Notes: generated from the letters alone by a model not told the origin. A stretch of DNA of 39,802 nucleotides from an uncultured Bacteroides sp. (GCA_902168085.1 CABHOP010000067.1:1-39802); one strand, 5' to 3'. Counted from the first letter of the stretch, positions 8,937 through 17,208 are shown. Numbers and translations: made by a program.

Positions 8937-10715
8937 CTAAGCAGTTGTTTCGTTGGCGTATGTAGTTATAAGCTGGTTGTAGGTAAGTGTGTCGTTAATT
9001 TCACCACGCTCCAGTTTGTATATTTTATCGCAATACTTTAATGAAGTATAGCGGTGTGCTATAATAATGATGGTAAGGTCTTCATGGCCCAATTCCCGTA
9101 TAGAATTGGTTATTTCTTCTTCTGTTTTAGAGTCCAGTGCTGAAGTGGCCTCGTCAAATACCAATACCTGTGCGCCTTTATATATGGCACGAGCTATAGC
9201 TATACGTTGTTTCTGCCCGCCCGATAGGTTATTGCCACGCTCATTCAGCATCGTAAATAAACCATCGCTCCAGCCATTTACCAATTCACTAAGACTGGCA
9301 AGCCTTACTGCTTTTTGCAGGCGCTCCATGTCTATGTTTTCTTTCGTTTCGCCTATAGCAATGTTCTCTGCAAATGTGCGGTTCATGATAAATACTTCCT
9401 GGCGCACATAACCCAGTATCTTCCACCATTCTGAAATATTCTCTTTGGAAAGGACCGTATCGTCTATTTTTATCTGGCCCTGCGTAGGATACAGGAAGCC
9501 AAGTATGTTGCCTATCAGTGTAGATTTCCCCGCACCCGATGTGCCGATAAAGCCTATCTTTTCACCTTTCTTTATTTCAAGGTTACAGTTTCTGATGACC
9601 TGCTTGTCATCACCCGGGTATTGATAAGAAACATCCTCGAACCTGATATGTTGTTTGAAATGTATAGGTGTGCCGGGTTTGGTTTTTTCTGTTTCTTTCA
9701 GCAATTCAAAGTCAGGGTCTTTAAAAACGAAGTCAGTAGAGTTCAGGTTGTTCATGGCTATCACAAACCTGTTTACCGATGGTATGCTGCGATAAGCGAT
9801 GACAGAAAAAAGCGTGATGGTTGTAATGATCTTTTCTGCGTCTTTTAGTACAAATACGCCATACAACAGTATCAGAATAATGCAAAGGAAAATGGTGATC
9901 TCTATGATGCGTGTAGGTACAAACATCATAAAGTCCAGCTTGCCCTGCTGCTTGCTGAAATTCTGAGCAAAGCTTTTAAAATTTTGTTTGAAATGATTTT
10001 CTGTGCCGGCAACTTTAATGTCGGTATAGCCAAATATCATTTCCTGTGCACCGGCATGCAGCTTGGTGCTGAAAAGGGTCTTTTCGTGGCCGGCAGTTTT
10101 TATCATATTCTTTACGCGTGCATAGAAGATACCCATGGTAGGTATCATTACTACTATCAGCAACAAAAATAGTTTCCAGTCGTAGAAGCAGATGGTTAAG
10201 GCCGTGAGGATGAATATCATTGCCTCATTTATCAATATGATGGTAGATATTGCTGCATTGCTGCACAACGCCGCTTGGTAATAGGTAAGCTTTGCTACCA
10301 GTTCGTTGGATGTGTCTTTCTGTATATCCAGTAATGAGCGGCTGTATATACGTTCCAGCACATTCATGGTAGATGACAGGTAGAAGTTGCGTACAAAGTT
10401 TACCTGTAGCTTGTTGATGTATAGCCCGAATAGATTTTTTGCTACGATGATAACAAAGAAGATGGCTACAGTATATAACAGTAATGTTTCTTTGCTAAAA
10501 CCATCAAGAAAAGGAATGGCAGCAACAAGGCTGTTGTGAAAAGTATCCGAAAGCACAAGGCCCACTACGGGAATAACAAAAGAAAGCCCTACCAGATCGC
10601 TGATGGAACTGATGAATGTCAGCACTACTATCCACAAAAACTTCTTCTTTTGTGCAGGGGTAAAGTACCGGTATAGTTTTGCCGAGCTGTTAATGGCTTC
10701 TGTCCTGAATTTCAT
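8937..10715 (-). CDS. ABC exporter, fused permease-ATPase, MsbA/PglK type
   Basis: A 592-residue half-transporter. The N-terminal part has about six hydrophobic spans, including FLWIVVLTFISSISDLVGL, TLLLYTVAIFFVIIVAK and two further hairpins. The C-terminal ATPase has Walker A GTSGAGKST (391-399), a signature LSGGQKQR (about 495-502), Walker B VLVFDEATSALD (about 517) and the H-loop IIIIAHR. A homodimer in the inner membrane is expected. Inside a cluster with many glycosyltransferases it most likely flips a lipid-linked oligosaccharide, as PglK does, instead of a Wzx flippase, which is not seen here. A lipid or peptide substrate remains possible. The 90-base gap before it holds a possible internal promoter. 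Confidence 0.9.
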   Translation of the reverse strand: MKFRTEAINSSAKLYRYFTPAQKKKFLWIVVLTFISSISDLVGLSFVIPVVGLVLSDTFHNSLVAAIPFLDGFSKETLLLYTVAIFFVIIVAKNLFGLYINKLQVNFVRNFYLSSTMNVLERIYSRSLLDIQKDTSNELVAKLTYYQAALCSNAAISTIILINEAMIFILTALTICFYDWKLFLLLIVVMIPTMGIFYARVKNMIKTAGHEKTLFSTKLHAGAQEMIFGYTDIKVAGTENHFKQNFKSFAQNFSKQQGKLDFMMFVPTRIIEITIFLCIILILLYGVFVLKDAEKIITTITLFSVIAYRSIPSVNRFVIAMNNLNSTDFVFKDPDFELLKETEKTKPGTPIHFKQHIRFEDVSYQYPGDDKQVIRNCNLEIKKGEKIGFIGTSGAGKSTLIGNILGFLYPTQGQIKIDDTVLSKENISEWWKILGYVRQEVFIMNRTFAENIAIGETKENIDMERLQKAVRLASLSELVNGWSDGLFTMLNERGNNLSGGQKQRIAIARAIYKGAQVLVFDEATSALDSKTEEEITNSIRELGHEDLTIIIIAHRYTSLKYCDKIYKLERGEINDTLTYNQLITTYANETTA

Positions 10716-10743
10716 ATCAGATCTCTCTAAAAAATATCAGTGG

Positions 10744-10751
10744 CAAAACTA
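10744..10751 (-). promoter_or_regulatory. Possible internal promoter, Bacteroidota -7 element
   Basis: Read on the minus strand this is TAGTTTTG followed by C, an exact match to TAnnTTTG. It lies 28 bases before the ATG of the ABC exporter gene and in the only sizeable gap within the polysaccharide run. No TTG is seen at the -33 position, so it may be weak or need an activator. If real, the exporter and the transferases could be expressed apart from wza and wzc. Confidence 0.4.
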
Positions 10752-10805
10752 TCTATTAATATCTACAGATTAGTTATGCTGTTTGTTATTGATATGTGAA
10801 TGCAA

Positions 10806-13223
10806 TTATCCCTCTTGCTTCGTGAACAGGCCTGAAATGCCGGCTTTCTTCTTGCTCTTTCCCTCATCGTAATACCCATAGCCATATCCGTAGCCATAAG
10901 AGTATCCGTAGCCGCTGCCACCGTAGCCATAGCCATATTTTTTCAGGAATTCCACACCGTTGAAGATGATTGCCGGATTTTGGATCTTGCCATCTTTGTG
11001 CAACACATCAAACATGCGCACCTGGTCTTTTACGGTGTACGACTGGCGTACCACAAACAAGTTGATGCCGGCGTATTGAGACAAGATGAGCGCATCAGAC
11101 ACCATACCTATCGGTGCGGTATCTATGATCACTACGTCAAACATTTCCTGCAGTTCCTGTATCAGTTGTGCTGTTTTAGGCAATACCAAAAGCTCGCCGG
11201 GGTTAGGTGGTACCGGTCCGCAGTTGGCTATGTACAGGTTTTCGTGTATGCCCGATGCTTTCAATGCACCTTCCAGACCATTGATGCCGGCCAGGTAACC
11301 GCTGATGCCGCCTTCATTAGGCAGGCCCAGGTATTGCGATATTTTAGGTTTGCGAAGGTCAAACTCCATGATAACTACGCGCTTTTTAGCCAGCGTCATA
11401 GTAATGCCCAGGTTGATGGAGATAAAGGACTTGCCCTCACCGCTTGAGCTGGAAGTGATCATCAGCACGCGGTTATTTTGTGCGGCCGCCATAAACTCCA
11501 GGTTGGCACGTATCAGCCTGAATTGTTCTGCCACACCGGTGCGGATGTGCGGGCCCACTACAATAGTATTCTCACGGTTGGTAGCCGCTTCTACACGGCT
11601 GATAGTACCTACCATCGGTATATTGGTAAGCGATTCAATATCATGATCATTGATAACCTTGTTATTCAGCATTTCGCGGGCTATCAATATACTACCCGGT
11701 ATCAGCATGCCTATCATGAACATCATCGCATAGATGTTCTTTGGAACGGGGCTGATGGGTATGCCTGATGTATAGGGTACTACTACCACTTTCGATTTGT
11801 TGGTAGCTGCATATACATTTATCTCATTTTCTACACCTTTCTGGTAAAGGAAGAGGTAGATGCTCTGCAATACATCATATCCCCTGTTGGCATCGCGCAT
11901 ATCGCGCTCTACAGTAGGTGTATTGCGTATGCGGTCTTCACTCTCACGTACATTGTTATATGCATTGGCCAGTGTGATGCTTACCGTGCGGTCGGCCCTT
12001 TCGGCGGCGTCTGCTATACGGCGGCGTATCTCATCCAGCTCAGTTTCCAGCTCTTTCAATACAGGATTTTCAGGGCCTGTATTGCGCGCCAGTTGCTCTT
12101 TACGTTGCAGGGTAGTATTGTGCTCTACTATCAGTTGCCCCAATATCGGGTCATCTATACCGCCCGCCGTTATTACTTTATTACTCCCGCTTTGTGCAAT
12201 GCCTTTAATAGCATTCAGCACTTGTTTCTTTATCTGTAATTGTTCTATGGTTGTTTCGGCAGCGGTTTTTTCGTTCAGGAAGGCGCCGGTTTGCGCTTTC
12301 AGGTCTACCACATCGTTATCCTGCTTGATGCTAACGGTAAGGCTGTCCATACCGCGCAGGTCTTCCATGATAGAAGCTTTCTTTTCATTGATAAAACCAC
12401 GTGTTTTTTCAGCGGTCATATTAATATTCTCCAGCTCACGCTTTTGATAGTAATATATAAGCACCTTCATAAAGTCGATACCGCGTTGAGGCAGGTTATC
12501 CCAATATTGCAGGTCCAGCAGGCTGGTACGGCCATCGTTCAGGTCTACATCAAACGATGCGGCAGCAACACCTACTGCTTCCTCCATGCGTGTTATCTTA
12601 ACAAGGAACTCGGTTGTTTTAAGGTAACCTGCATTTACACGAGGGCCATTAGTATATAGTATTTTATACCTGCCGTAGTTTTTTCTTACCCATGTGTCGT
12701 ATAACACGCGTTCTGTAATATTATCAGGACCGGTTACTTCAAACTGGCCATGGGTCACCTGTTTTACCTGTAGTTGCACCGGTACACCCGAAAAACCGGT
12801 GGTATCAAATATGATTTTGATAGGGCTTTCATCATATATCTCAGTCTCCTTGATGCGGCCCATCGCCCAATAGCGCACATTCATATCCAGCGAATCCACC
12901 ACTTTGGCTACCAAATCCTGCGACTGCAGGATGACTTTTTCATTGAAGAGATTGACTTTTGATTTATCATTTTGAGGGTCCAGCTGGCTCATTACATTTT
13001 TGGCCACATTTTCCTGGTTCTCGTCTATCAGTATCGAGCTGTTTATTTCGTAGATAGGTGTAGTATATCGTAAATAAAGAAAACCTGCAGTAAGTGTAAT
13101 AGATATTAAAAGAACAAACCAATACCAGTTGCTGAGCAGCGTGCCCAGCAAGCGTTTAAAATCGAAAGACGAATTTAACTGCTTTATGATCCTGTCAGAA
13201 AACTGTTGTTGGTTTGGTTCCAT
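10806..13223 (-). CDS. wzc: Wzc-type polysaccharide co-polymerase and tyrosine autokinase
   Basis: An 805-residue inner-membrane protein that controls chain length and export together with the Wza-type pore. An N-terminal span (about 33-50, WFVLLISITLTAGFLYL) leads into a Wzz domain (PIYEINSSILIDENQ). A long periplasmic coiled-coil region follows, then a second span near residues 500-520 (MMFMIGMLIPGSILIA) preceded by a proline-rich PISPVPKN. The cytoplasmic BY-kinase has Walker A SSSSGEGKS (about 590-598), Walker A' FDLRKP, and Walker B DVVIIDTAP. The tail carries eleven tyrosines between residues 763 and 785 in Gly-Tyr alternation, the expected autophosphorylation cluster. It follows wza by 17 bases. 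Confidence 0.95.
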   Translation of the reverse strand: MEPNQQQFSDRIIKQLNSSFDFKRLLGTLLSNWYWFVLLISITLTAGFLYLRYTTPIYEINSSILIDENQENVAKNVMSQLDPQNDKSKVNLFNEKVILQSQDLVAKVVDSLDMNVRYWAMGRIKETEIYDESPIKIIFDTTGFSGVPVQLQVKQVTHGQFEVTGPDNITERVLYDTWVRKNYGRYKILYTNGPRVNAGYLKTTEFLVKITRMEEAVGVAAASFDVDLNDGRTSLLDLQYWDNLPQRGIDFMKVLIYYYQKRELENINMTAEKTRGFINEKKASIMEDLRGMDSLTVSIKQDNDVVDLKAQTGAFLNEKTAAETTIEQLQIKKQVLNAIKGIAQSGSNKVITAGGIDDPILGQLIVEHNTTLQRKEQLARNTGPENPVLKELETELDEIRRRIADAAERADRTVSITLANAYNNVRESEDRIRNTPTVERDMRDANRGYDVLQSIYLFLYQKGVENEINVYAATNKSKVVVVPYTSGIPISPVPKNIYAMMFMIGMLIPGSILIAREMLNNKVINDHDIESLTNIPMVGTISRVEAATNRENTIVVGPHIRTGVAEQFRLIRANLEFMAAAQNNRVLMITSSSSGEGKSFISINLGITMTLAKKRVVIMEFDLRKPKISQYLGLPNEGGISGYLAGINGLEGALKASGIHENLYIANCGPVPPNPGELLVLPKTAQLIQELQEMFDVVIIDTAPIGMVSDALILSQYAGINLFVVRQSYTVKDQVRMFDVLHKDGKIQNPAIIFNGVEFLKKYGYGYGGSGYGYSYGYGYGYGYYDEGKSKKKAGISGLFTKQEG

Positions 13224-13240
13224 CTTAGGCTTTCACTAGG

Positions 13241-14065
13241 TTACTTAGATATTTGTACGACACCATATATCGCCAGTGCTGTTGACAGCAGCGTAGTAAA
13301 TATGGGCAGGTACACGCGCATAAAGTCGTTGCTTTCCTGGCGGCGTATCCTTGCCGGTTCTACATATATAAGGTCGTTTTGTTTTAAATAGAAATATGGA
13401 CTGTTAAATACATTCTTACTATTCAGGTTCAGCCGGGCAAATTCGCGTTTGCCTTCCGTTTCGCGCACTATCAGCACATTGTCTTTGCGGCCGGTAATAG
13501 GCATATCGCCCGCAGCTGCAATGGCATCTACAATGCTCATCTTCTGGTTGGGAGATATTACGGTACCCGGCCTGTTTACCTCGCCCAATACAGTAATGCG
13601 GTAATTAATGATATTAGCCTCTACCACAGGGCTTTTTACGTATGCCGTAAGTTTATCAGATAATAATTCTTTTAACTGGCGTAATGTGAGGCCCGAAACC
13701 TTCAGCTTGCCCACTACCGGGTAGTCTATAAACCCATTGGCATCCACCAGGTAGCCCATGTTGGAGGCGCTGTTGCCGCCACCTGCACCGCCTGAAGACG
13801 CAATGCTGAATGCCGTACCACCTTCGTTAAAGATAGCAGCAGGATTACCCCCGCTTTTATCCAGTATGCTGCTGATGGTAGATACTTTCACGGCAATGAT
13901 ATCTTCCGGCAATATCGTTGCTTCTTTGCGTCGTTCTATATTTTCCACCTGCACTGCAGGGTTTTGCGCGCTGTTATCTGCAAAATAAATAGTCTTCTGC
14001 GGGGCAGAGCATGCACCGGCCATCAGCAGACTGCCTATGGATAACGAGTATATGAACTTGCGCAT
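13241..14065 (-). CDS. wza: Wza-type outer-membrane polysaccharide export lipoprotein
   Basis: A 274-residue exported protein. From the start chosen here, MRKFIYSLSIGSLLMAGAC forms a signal peptide ending in a cysteine at residue 19, consistent with a lipoprotein, although the residue at -3 is Ala and not Leu. An alternative ATG six codons upstream (14083) would lengthen the n-region. The mature part has the polysaccharide export domain (ILPEDIIAVKVSTI...; YLVDANGFIDYPVVGKLKVSGLT) and a SLBB segment (ITVLGEVNRPGTV). A C-terminal hydrophobic helix (about 246-268) may cross the outer membrane. It is shorter than E. coli Wza (about 380 residues), as is usual in Bacteroidota. It is the first gene of the leftward operon. 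Confidence 0.92.
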   Translation of the reverse strand: MRKFIYSLSIGSLLMAGACSAPQKTIYFADNSAQNPAVQVENIERRKEATILPEDIIAVKVSTISSILDKSGGNPAAIFNEGGTAFSIASSGGAGGGNSASNMGYLVDANGFIDYPVVGKLKVSGLTLRQLKELLSDKLTAYVKSPVVEANIINYRITVLGEVNRPGTVISPNQKMSIVDAIAAAGDMPITGRKDNVLIVRETEGKREFARLNLNSKNVFNSPYFYLKQNDLIYVEPARIRRQESNDFMRVYLPIFTTLLSTALAIYGVVQISK

Positions 14066-14127
14066 AAGTATATGAATTTGCATGGGTTTGCATTCAGATC
14101 GTTGTGTACTGCAAAAAAGGGCATTAT

Positions 14128-14142
14128 GAGATCCCTGATCTC
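14128..14142. repeat. Short inverted repeat GAGATC N3 GATCTC
   Basis: Two perfect 6-base arms are separated by CCT, about 63 bases upstream of the wza start. It could be an operator half-site pair or a small hairpin in the wza leader. There is no further evidence for either. Confidence 0.4.
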
Positions 14143-14290
14143 CTCTCCGGTGCCTCTATATGTGAGAAAAGCAAGCTTCACAGTATGTTGATAAAGTTTT
14201 TGCCTTTTAAATGGCTATAGGCAATACTTTTCTTGTTTTTTATAATATATGTACAGTGCAAAATACTCTGTAACTATCATATTATAAACA

Positions 14291-14313
14291 ATTGTGGATA
14301 ACTTATACACAAT
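14291..14313. repeat. Palindrome of two facing DnaA-box-like nonamers
   Basis: The left arm holds TGTGGATAA (14293-14301), the exact reverse complement of the classic DnaA box TTATCCACA. The right arm holds TTATACACA (14303-14311), which fits TTATnCACA. The arms extend to 11 bases each with ten matching pairs around a single central C. Seen directly; DnaA binding is inferred. Facing boxes one base apart are unusual for an origin, and no cluster of further boxes was noticed. A different dimeric regulator could also use this palindrome. Confidence 0.55.
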
Positions 14314-14353
14314 TAATTAACAGTTAATCAACATGCTATACAGTAACAATGAA

Positions 14354-14361
14354 CAAAGATA
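14354..14361 (-). promoter_or_regulatory. Candidate promoter -7 element for the polysaccharide operon
   Basis: On the minus strand this reads TATCTTTG, an exact TAnnTTTG. No TTG was found at the expected -33 spacing. If used, the message would carry a leader of roughly 285 bases that includes the DnaA-box palindrome and the inverted repeat at 14128. Confidence 0.42.
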
Positions 14362-14370
14362 AGCATGCCA

Positions 14371-14395
14371 CAGCCACCAGCCTGTTATCTGGCTG
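14371..14395 (-). terminator. GC-rich hairpin downstream of pdxH
   Basis: CAGCCA (14371-14376) can pair with TGGCTG (14390-14395), or CAGCC (14378-14382) with GGCTG (14391-14395). The two pairings exclude each other. It lies about 50 bases past the pdxH stop. There is no run of T after it, so a Rho-independent terminator is doubtful; an alternative structure is equally possible. Confidence 0.3.
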
Positions 14396-14410
14396 TTAAC
14401 ATATGTTGAC
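14395..14410. repeat. 16-base palindrome, seven of eight pairs
   Basis: GTTAACAT followed by ATGTTGAC forms a near-perfect palindrome with one mismatched pair. It lies just upstream of the candidate leftward -7 element at 14354, at a distance suited to a transcription factor operator. No regulator gene is adjacent. Confidence 0.4.
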
Positions 14411-14444
14411 TAAATAATATTAATGTGTAAGCGATTGTAAAGCA

Positions 14445-15095
14445 CTAAGGTGCCAGGCGGTTTTTCTGCCAGCTACCATCGGCATCCAGCGTAAAGAAAA
14501 TACGGTCGTGCATGCGGCTGCTACGGCCTTGCCAAAATTCTATCTGGGTAGGAATGACACGGTAACCACCCCAATGGAGCGGGCGGGGTATATCACTGCC
14601 AAATTCCTGCTGGTATTTATTATAGTTTTCATCCAGTACTGCCCTGCCTGGTATAAGCTGGCTTTGTGGGGAGGCCCAGGCACCCAGACGGCTGCCTTCA
14701 GGGCGGGAAGCGAAATAGGCATCGCTTTCTTCGGCGCTCACTTTTTCGGCTACGCCTTCTATACATACCTGCCTTTCCAGCTCTTTCCAGAAGAAAACAA
14801 GCGAAACATTAGGGTTTTCAGATATATCCTGTCCTTTTACACTATTATAATTGGTGAAGAAGACAAAACCTTTTTCATCCAGGCCCTTCAACAGCACGAT
14901 GCGTGCATGCGGTATGCCCATTGCATTTACCGTTGCCAGGGCCATCGCATTTACTTCATCAGCATGCGATATCTGTGCTTCGGCAAACCACTTATGGAAA
15001 AAAGCAAAAGGATCATCGCCTACCGTCTTTTCATCAAGAGCGGCCAGCTGATAATCCTTTCGTATATCTGCAATATTTTGAGGCGAAACTGCCAA
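14445..15095 (-). CDS. pdxH: Pyridoxamine 5'-phosphate oxidase
   Basis: A 216-residue FMN enzyme that oxidises pyridoxamine or pyridoxine 5'-phosphate to pyridoxal 5'-phosphate in the vitamin B6 pathway; cytosolic dimer. The sequence has the N-terminal IRKDYQL, the FMN-site strand ARIVLLKGLDEKGFVFFTNYNS, SLVFFWKELERQVCIEG, the SRPEGSRLGAWAS loop, and the family C-terminus EFWQGRSSRMHDRIFF. Length and ends match the family fully. The start lies five bases after the stop of a very small gene, so both are likely translated from one message. No neighbour in B6 metabolism is present. Confidence 0.97.
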   Translation of the reverse strand: MAVSPQNIADIRKDYQLAALDEKTVGDDPFAFFHKWFAEAQISHADEVNAMALATVNAMGIPHARIVLLKGLDEKGFVFFTNYNSVKGQDISENPNVSLVFFWKELERQVCIEGVAEKVSAEESDAYFASRPEGSRLGAWASPQSQLIPGRAVLDENYNKYQQEFGSDIPRPLHWGGYRVIPTQIEFWQGRSSRMHDRIFFTLDADGSWQKNRLAP

Positions 15096-15100
15096 GGGAA

Positions 15101-15241
15101 CTACTTTTTATCGCCACCCAGGTATTTAGCCATTACATATATCAGCTCTATCACCATCAGGAAAATGAAAACGTAGCTGATGATCCAACCTATGTTATAT
15201 TGAACTGAATCGTAAAAAGCGTTAAGTATTAGAGATTTCAT
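15101..15241 (-). CDS. Small single-span membrane protein (46 aa)
   Basis: ATG at 15241 opens a frame of 46 codons ending in TAG at 15101-15103. The protein starts MKSLILNAFYDS, continues into one clear hydrophobic helix (about residues 17-38, IGWIISYVFIFLMVIELIYV) and ends with a short basic tail, AKYLGGDKK. The hydrophobic core flanked by polar ends, the positive C-terminus and the five-base gap to pdxH argue for a real gene. By the positive-inside rule the C-terminus is cytoplasmic. The family is not recognised and no function is proposed. Confidence 0.62.
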   Translation of the reverse strand: MKSLILNAFYDSVQYNIGWIISYVFIFLMVIELIYVMAKYLGGDKK

Positions 15242-15347
15242 GTACTATACCAGATTTGCGCTGCAAGATACAAAACCGCAGCGTAAATGCCATAGTTTAT
15301 GCAATTAGCTTTTTTGTGAGTACTTTTCGGGCCTGTTAAAGGTTTGA

Positions 15348-16562
15348 ATGCGCATGTTGCTTCGCCACATACCGTTTTTGAAAGCTGTGTTCATGTATGC
15401 AGTTACAGCTTTTGGTGGCCCGCTGGGCCATATAGGTATGATGTCTAAAACCTTCGTTCATAAAAGAAAAGATGTAACGGAAGAAGAATTGGTGGAGTAT
15501 AACGCTTTCTGCCAGATGCTGCCCGGCCCGTCATCCACCCAAACCGTAGCCCTGATAGCCATGAAACGGGGGGGCATACCGTTGGCCATACTTACCATAC
15601 TGTTGTGGACGCTTCCGGCCGTATTTGTGATGGGGGCATTTTCATTTCTTATATATTATTTTGATATTAAAGATATACAGACCAATCTTTTTACCTATGT
15701 GCTGCCCATGTCTGTAGGTTTTGTGCTGTATGCCGCCCTGCGCATGATGAAAACCAGCGTTAGGCACGTAGCCACCTGGGCTATCATGACGGGTAGTTTA
15801 TTGGTAACGGTACTGGTACCTACGCCTTGGGTATTCCCCGCCTTGCTGCTGATATCAGGTATTATCAGCAATTTCAGTAACAAGCGCATCCCTGAAACAC
15901 ATAAGCAGCCTAAGCCTATCCATTGGGTCAATCTTTGGATATTCGTAGCCATATTCCTATTGGCAGGTATCTTGTCTGAGATAGCACGCTACAACCAATG
16001 GGAGCATCGGCGCATTTTTCACGTGTTTGAAAACTTTTACCGTTTCGGTTCCTTTGTATTTGGGGGTGGACAGGCACTTTTACCTATGATGCTGTTCCAG
16101 TTTGTGAACAGGCCCATGGCAATGGGGAACCCGCCATTAATCACCAGCACACAATTGCTTACCGGCTATGGTATGGTGCAGGCTGTGCCCGGCCCTGTGT
16201 TTTCCATCTGTTCTTATGTAGGTGGTATGGTTATGAGCACTTATGGGCCGGTATGGCAAGTAATTGGTTGCCTCACAGCATCACTCGCCGTGTTCCTGCC
16301 CAGCACGTTTCTGTTGTTCTTCCTATTTCCTGTGTATCAGAATTTGAAACAATACGTAGTGATATATCGTGCGCTGGAAGGCATCAATGCAGCTATTGTA
16401 GGTATCATATGGGCATCCGGTATTGTATTGTTCCAGTCTATGCCTTTTGAATGGATGCACGTGGTAGTGGTGGTCATTACTTTCAGCCTTCTCTATTTTA
16501 CAAAAATCCCGGCACCGTTTATAGTGCTGGGATGGTTGCTACTTGGCTGGACGATGAATTAA
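15348..16562 (+). CDS. chrA: CHR family chromate-type transporter
   Basis: A 404-residue inner-membrane protein with about ten to twelve hydrophobic spans. It holds the two homologous halves of a long-chain CHR protein. The N-half has FGGPLGHIGMM (about 22-32) and MLPGPSSTQTVALIAMKRGG. The C-half has FGGGQALLPMMLFQFV and QAVPGPVFSICSYVGGMV. These FGG and PGP motifs define the family, whose studied members export chromate by proton-driven antiport. Whether this one moves chromate or another oxyanion is not shown by sequence, and no chrB or sulfate genes are adjacent. The second ATG at 15354 is an alternative start. It converges with the SCO1 gene, eight bases apart. Confidence 0.93.
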   Translation: MRMLLRHIPFLKAVFMYAVTAFGGPLGHIGMMSKTFVHKRKDVTEEELVEYNAFCQMLPGPSSTQTVALIAMKRGGIPLAILTILLWTLPAVFVMGAFSFLIYYFDIKDIQTNLFTYVLPMSVGFVLYAALRMMKTSVRHVATWAIMTGSLLVTVLVPTPWVFPALLLISGIISNFSNKRIPETHKQPKPIHWVNLWIFVAIFLLAGILSEIARYNQWEHRRIFHVFENFYRFGSFVFGGGQALLPMMLFQFVNRPMAMGNPPLITSTQLLTGYGMVQAVPGPVFSICSYVGGMVMSTYGPVWQVIGCLTASLAVFLPSTFLLFFLFPVYQNLKQYVVIYRALEGINAAIVGIIWASGIVLFQSMPFEWMHVVVVVITFSLLYFTKIPAPFIVLGWLLLGWTMN

Positions 16563-16570
16563 CCTGCGGG

Positions 16571-17200
16571 TTATTCTTCTTTCAGCAATTCTTTTATATC
16601 ACCTATCAATTGGTTAACAGAACCGATATTCGTTCCTTCATATTGGCCGCGGATGCGACCGCCTTTGTCTACCAATACAAAACGGTCGGTATGTATAAAG
16701 TCGCTGGCAATATCAACAGTGGCAGTATCGTCTGCCGCGGTTACTAAATAGCTGTAGCGCGCCATATCATACAGTTCTTTTTTATCGCCGGTTAAAAAGA
16801 GCCATTGCTTAGGGTCTGCATCAAAGCGCAGGCTATATGCTTTCATGGCTTCCACTGTATCCTTTTTAGGGTCTACAGAGTGAGATAGTATCAGCACCTG
16901 GCTATTGCCCCTGAATGCTTGGTACACTTTTGCCATGTTCTCATTCATTTTAGGGCAAATGCCTTTACACGTAGTGAAGAAATATTCCACCACGCGTATC
17001 TTGCCATCTACATCTTTTTTAGTGATAGGTTGTCCTTCCTGGTTCAGGAAAGAAAAATCGCGTACGGTATGGCCTGGGTTACCCAGTATTGGCAGCTTTT
17101 TGGGTTGTTCCCTTGTTACATTGTAGTAGTAGGTCATAAAGCCTGCTGCCAGTAATATGAAGAATGTAATAAGTACAACTGTAACCGTTCTTTTTGTCAT
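16571..17200 (-). CDS. SCO1/SenC copper chaperone-like protein
   Basis: A 209-residue membrane-anchored thioredoxin-fold protein. Residues 6-25 form an uncleaved signal anchor (TVTVVLITFFILLAAGFMTY). The copper site is complete: C78-KGI-C82 and H170 (SDFIHTDRF). The fold is further supported by VRDFSFLNQEGQPI, VVEYFFTTCKG and ILSHSVDPKKDT. Members deliver copper to the CuA centre of cytochrome oxidase or act as thiol reductases in the periplasm. No oxidase subunit genes are nearby, so the partner is unknown. A -7 promoter element ends eight bases before the ATG. Confidence 0.93.
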   Translation of the reverse strand: MTKRTVTVVLITFFILLAAGFMTYYYNVTREQPKKLPILGNPGHTVRDFSFLNQEGQPITKKDVDGKIRVVEYFFTTCKGICPKMNENMAKVYQAFRGNSQVLILSHSVDPKKDTVEAMKAYSLRFDADPKQWLFLTGDKKELYDMARYSYLVTAADDTATVDIASDFIHTDRFVLVDKGGRIRGQYEGTNIGSVNQLIGDIKELLKEE

Positions 17201-17208
17201 AGCGAGCG

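Larger units (their letters stand above)
14084..14444. other. 361-base intergenic region upstream of the polysaccharide operon
   Basis: No plausible gene is seen. The stretch is AT-rich and holds, from left to right: an inverted repeat GAGATC-CCT-GATCTC (14128-14142), a near-perfect palindrome made of two facing DnaA-box-like nonamers (14291-14313), a candidate -7 element for leftward transcription (14354-14361), a GC-rich hairpin with alternative pairings (14371-14395), and a 16-base palindrome with one mismatch (14395-14410). It serves as 3' end of pdxH and as leader or control region of wza. The density of symmetric elements suggests regulation of the polysaccharide operon here. Confidence 0.7.

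Noticed and set aside
11860-12447. 195-codon open frame antisense to wzc
   Set aside because: It lies fully within wzc, whose frame has clear domains; the Ser/Arg-rich translation is a mirror of that gene.
14291-14313. Replication origin
   Set aside because: Only one pair of DnaA-box-like sequences was seen, without a cluster, a dnaA/dnaN neighbour or a clear unwinding element.
16563-16570. Terminator between chrA and the SCO1 gene
   Set aside because: Only eight bases separate the two stops and no hairpin is evident.
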